Source: Rikenellaceae bacterium UBA1749
GTDB taxonomy: Bacteria > Bacteroidota > Bacteroidia > Bacteroidales > Rikenellaceae
Reading direction: 5' to 3'
Assembly: GCA_002315675.1 (NCBI GenBank)
Contig: DCHP01000115.1
Span: 1 to 18,858, forward strand
DNA length: 18,858 nucleotides
Notes under the pieces: generated by a model
Seen by the model: only the letters and a program-made list of their open reading frames with translations
Told to the model about the DNA's origin: nothing
Database searches by the model: none
Shown: positions 16,672 to 18,858 of the stretch, piece after piece
Layout: each line of letters opens with the position of its first letter
Numbering within the stretch: the stretch's first letter is position 1
Made by a program: the position numbers and the translations under genes

Positions 16672-18615
16672 ATGAGAAGAGTAACATTGTTTTTTTTGCT
16701 GATTGCCTTAAACTTGGTTTCATTTGCTCAATTTGAGGAGAATCCTGTAACATGGCATTATAAGGTTGACGGGAATACCGTCGTAATAGATGCTCTGATA
16801 AAATCAAACTGGCATATTTATGATCTTGGACCATATGAAGATGGCCCCAATCAGACAAGTGTAACATTTTCTCTGCCAGAAGGTGTCGCAAAAGAAGGTG
16901 ATATCTCAACCAATCCTAAATCTACAAAATATTATGATGAATATTTTAATACGGAAATAGGGTATTTTGAAGGCAATGTCAGGTTTGCTCAAACATTCAA
17001 GAACGAAACATCTGAAAAACAACTTGTCTCTGTCTTGATAGAATATCAAGCTTGCAATAATCAGGCATGTATGCCTCCGCAGGAAGAAAAATTCCAGTTT
17101 TATATTGAGCCATGCGTAAATGATGCCGGTGCGTCTTCCGGGACTTTAGGAACTTCTGATGGTAAGTCAATGTGGTCTATTATCCTTGAGGCAATATTAT
17201 GGGGCTTTGCTGCATTGCTTACTCCATGTGTATTCCCGATGGTACCTATGACAGTCAGTTTCTTTATGAAAGGAGAAAAATCCAGATTGTATTCGTCGTT
17301 CTACGGTTTGTCAATTGTTGCACTATATACAGTTCCCATTGCAATTATTATTGCGGTTACATATTTTGTAGGAGGTGATACTGTTACTGCTGATATATTT
17401 AACTGGCTTGCTACACATTGGCTCCCAAATGTATTGTTCTTTGTTATATTCATAGTGTTTGCAGCGTCGTTTTTCGGTGCATTTGAAATAACCATGCCTT
17501 CTAGGCTGGTCAATGGCAGTGATGCGAAGGCAGACAAAGGAGGGCTTTTGGGAGTGTTCTTTATGGCACTGACTCTCGTTCTTGTTTCATTTTCATGCAC
17601 AGGGCCAATTGTGGGGACAATATTGGTTAAATCAACTCAAGGTGAAATATGGGAACCGATAATCACTATGCTGGCATTCTCAATCTCTTTTGCGCTCCCT
17701 TTTTCAATTCTTGCCTTTTTCCCTTCAGCAATAAAAAAGTTACCAAAGAGTGGAGGATGGTTGAATACGGTGAAGGTTACATTGGGATTTATAGAACTTG
17801 CCCTTGGAATGAAATTCCTATCAGTGGCAGATCAGACCTATCACTGGGGAATACTGGACAGGGAAACATACTTAGCTTTCTGGATAGTGATTTTCTCTCT
17901 TCTTGGCTTCTACCTTATTGGGAAAATCAGATTTGCGAATGACGATAAAGTGGAAAAAATAACAGTAAAGCGATTGTTTGCTTCTATTATTACATTCTCT
18001 TTTGTTGTCTATATGATACCTGGTATGTGGGGCGCTCCGTTAAAGGCATTGAGTGGGTATATGCCACCTTTATCGTCTCAGGATTTTGTTATCCAGAGTC
18101 AGTCTCAGGCTTTACCTGCGAGCTCAGTACCAACTGAACTTGAAATGAGTGGAAAACCCAAATATAGCGACATACTTCGTCTGCCTCATGGACTTCAGGG
18201 CTTTTTTGAATATGAAGAGGCTGTTGAATACGCAAAAACTGTTGATAAGCCATTGTTTGTTGACTTTACCGGTCATGGATGTGTGAATTGCCGCGAAATG
18301 GAGGCAAATGTATGGAGTGATCCGACTGTACGCCAGATTTTGAATGACGAATATGTCATTGTAGCCCTTTATGTCGATGATAAGAAGGAATTGCCTAAAT
18401 CGGACTGGATAACGGATAATCAGGGAAATACTTACACGACTATTGGAAAAGTCAATGCATACAGACAGATAAGTATGTTCGGCACTAACGCACAGCCATA
18501 TTATTGTATCCTAGATCCAAATACGCAGAAATTGATAGTTGAACCGCGTTCGTATGATTTGAATGTCAATGACTTTATCCTTTTCCTTAAATCAGGATTG
18601 AAAACAGACAAGTAA
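16672..18615 (+). CDS. dsbD: Thiol:disulfide interchange protein DsbD
   Basis: Inner-membrane protein that moves electrons from cytoplasmic thioredoxin to periplasmic thiols for disulfide repair and cytochrome c maturation. From ATG 16672 it is 647 aa. A signal peptide (TLFFLLIALNLVSFAQ) opens it. The periplasmic alpha domain has YQACNNQACMPP with the redox pair C128/C133. The membrane domain carries C186 (LTPCVFPM) and C309 (FSCTGP), the pair expected in DsbD, across about eight hydrophobic segments. The C-terminal thioredoxin-like domain has GHGCVNCRE with C537/C540. All six cysteines are intact. The open frame extends upstream to TTG at 16615, but that codon lies inside the glnS terminator hairpin and upstream of the -7 box, and ATG 16672 begins a clean signal peptide. 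I therefore place the start at 16672. The gene stands alone between two terminators. Confidence 0.94.
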   Translation: MRRVTLFFLLIALNLVSFAQFEENPVTWHYKVDGNTVVIDALIKSNWHIYDLGPYEDGPNQTSVTFSLPEGVAKEGDISTNPKSTKYYDEYFNTEIGYFEGNVRFAQTFKNETSEKQLVSVLIEYQACNNQACMPPQEEKFQFYIEPCVNDAGASSGTLGTSDGKSMWSIILEAILWGFAALLTPCVFPMVPMTVSFFMKGEKSRLYSSFYGLSIVALYTVPIAIIIAVTYFVGGDTVTADIFNWLATHWLPNVLFFVIFIVFAASFFGAFEITMPSRLVNGSDAKADKGGLLGVFFMALTLVLVSFSCTGPIVGTILVKSTQGEIWEPIITMLAFSISFALPFSILAFFPSAIKKLPKSGGWLNTVKVTLGFIELALGMKFLSVADQTYHWGILDRETYLAFWIVIFSLLGFYLIGKIRFANDDKVEKITVKRLFASIITFSFVVYMIPGMWGAPLKALSGYMPPLSSQDFVIQSQSQALPASSVPTELEMSGKPKYSDILRLPHGLQGFFEYEEAVEYAKTVDKPLFVDFTGHGCVNCREMEANVWSDPTVRQILNDEYVIVALYVDDKKELPKSDWITDNQGNTYTTIGKVNAYRQISMFGTNAQPYYCILDPNTQKLIVEPRSYDLNVNDFILFLKSGLKTDK

Positions 18616-18650
18616 TTAGCATAGAAACAAAAAGAAATATATAATAGCAA

Positions 18651-18695
18651 AAAGAGAAATGGATGGTAGATGCGCTCTACCATCCATTTCTCTTT
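18651..18695. terminator. Bidirectional-looking terminator after dsbD
   Basis: A perfect 17-bp stem (18653-18669 with 18677-18693), extended to 19 bp by A-T pairs, encloses a 7-nt loop ATGCGCT. The T tract after it is interrupted (TTTCTTCTAATTTTTC). An A-rich run precedes it, so it could also stop transcription from the right. Confidence 0.88.
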
Positions 18696-18758
18696 CTTCT
18701 AATTTTTCTGGAAATTTTACCTGACAACGTAATTATCAGCGTTTTTATTGTAAAAAGA

Positions 18759-18788
18759 TTGTTTTATCATGTATTGTTCGTACCTTTG
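18759..18788 (+). promoter_or_regulatory. Consensus Bacteroidota promoter for a gene beyond the window
   Basis: TTG at 18759-18761, 19 bases of spacer and TACCTTTG at 18781-18788 match the -33/-7 consensus closely; this is the best promoter in the window. No ATG follows up to the last base, so the leader is at least about 60 bases and the driven gene is not visible here. Confidence 0.65.
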
Positions 18789-18858
18789 CGCAAAATTTCG
18801 AATAAACTTTAAATATACAACAATTATCATATTATTAAGGAATCCCCAATTCCAGGGA

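Noticed and set aside
1..18858. CRISPR array, rRNA genes, complete tRNA genes or toxin-antitoxin pair
   Set aside because: I looked for regularly spaced repeats, rRNA landmarks, cloverleaf tRNAs and paired small genes on both strands and found none that hold up.

Overview
The window looks like chromosome from a member of the Bacteroidota, most likely Bacteroidales (Prevotella/Bacteroides-like). The reasons are AT-rich DNA, several TAnnTTTG-type -7 promoter boxes placed just before genes, mostly weak Shine-Dalgarno sequences, and family features such as a DsbD-type reductase with an N-terminal ACNNQAC motif. I could run no database search, so assignments rest on motifs and remembered family knowledge.

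Layout. Positions 1-550 hold a decayed, frameshifted IS5-type (DUF4096) transposase on the minus strand. 687-4073 (plus) is a large single-gene SWIM zinc finger / SNF2 helicase. 4074-4408 is non-coding, with a 17-nt direct repeat that may be an insertion-sequence end and the terminator of the next operon. From 13008 down to 4409 there are seven closely packed minus-strand genes: a LysE-type exporter, cytidylate kinase (cmk), a small His/Cys-rich exported protein, then a complete tripartite RND metal-efflux set (His-rich lipoprotein adaptor, inner-membrane pump, TolC-type outer-membrane channel), and finally folC. Gaps are 9-50 bp and two neighbours overlap, so this reads as one transcription unit in which a metal-efflux cassette lies between two housekeeping genes. 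13009-13253 is a divergent promoter region. On the plus strand follow lnt (apolipoprotein N-acyltransferase), glnS (glutaminyl-tRNA synthetase) with a strong terminator, and a DsbD-type thiol:disulfide reductase with another strong terminator. The last 70 bases carry a consensus promoter whose gene lies beyond the window.

How the genes fit together. The pump, adaptor, channel and small His-rich protein would form an envelope metal-export machine. Its pump resembles CusA more than CzcA in its proton-relay helix and keeps two of the three CusA methionine-cluster positions, so copper/silver is a reasonable guess but is not shown. Lnt and DsbD are envelope housekeeping functions (lipoprotein maturation, periplasmic thiol reduction); FolC, Cmk and GlnS are core metabolism and translation. 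The left 4.4 kb (IS remnants plus helicase) looks like accessory DNA abutting core genes.

I found no CRISPR array, rRNA, complete tRNA or phage module, and no convincing undescribed defence system. The most unusual items are the metal-efflux cassette inside a cmk-folC operon with its TTG-started His-rich protein, the divergent pump signature, the fused SWIM-SNF2 gene beside IS debris, and -7 boxes that imply very short or absent leaders for two divergent genes.
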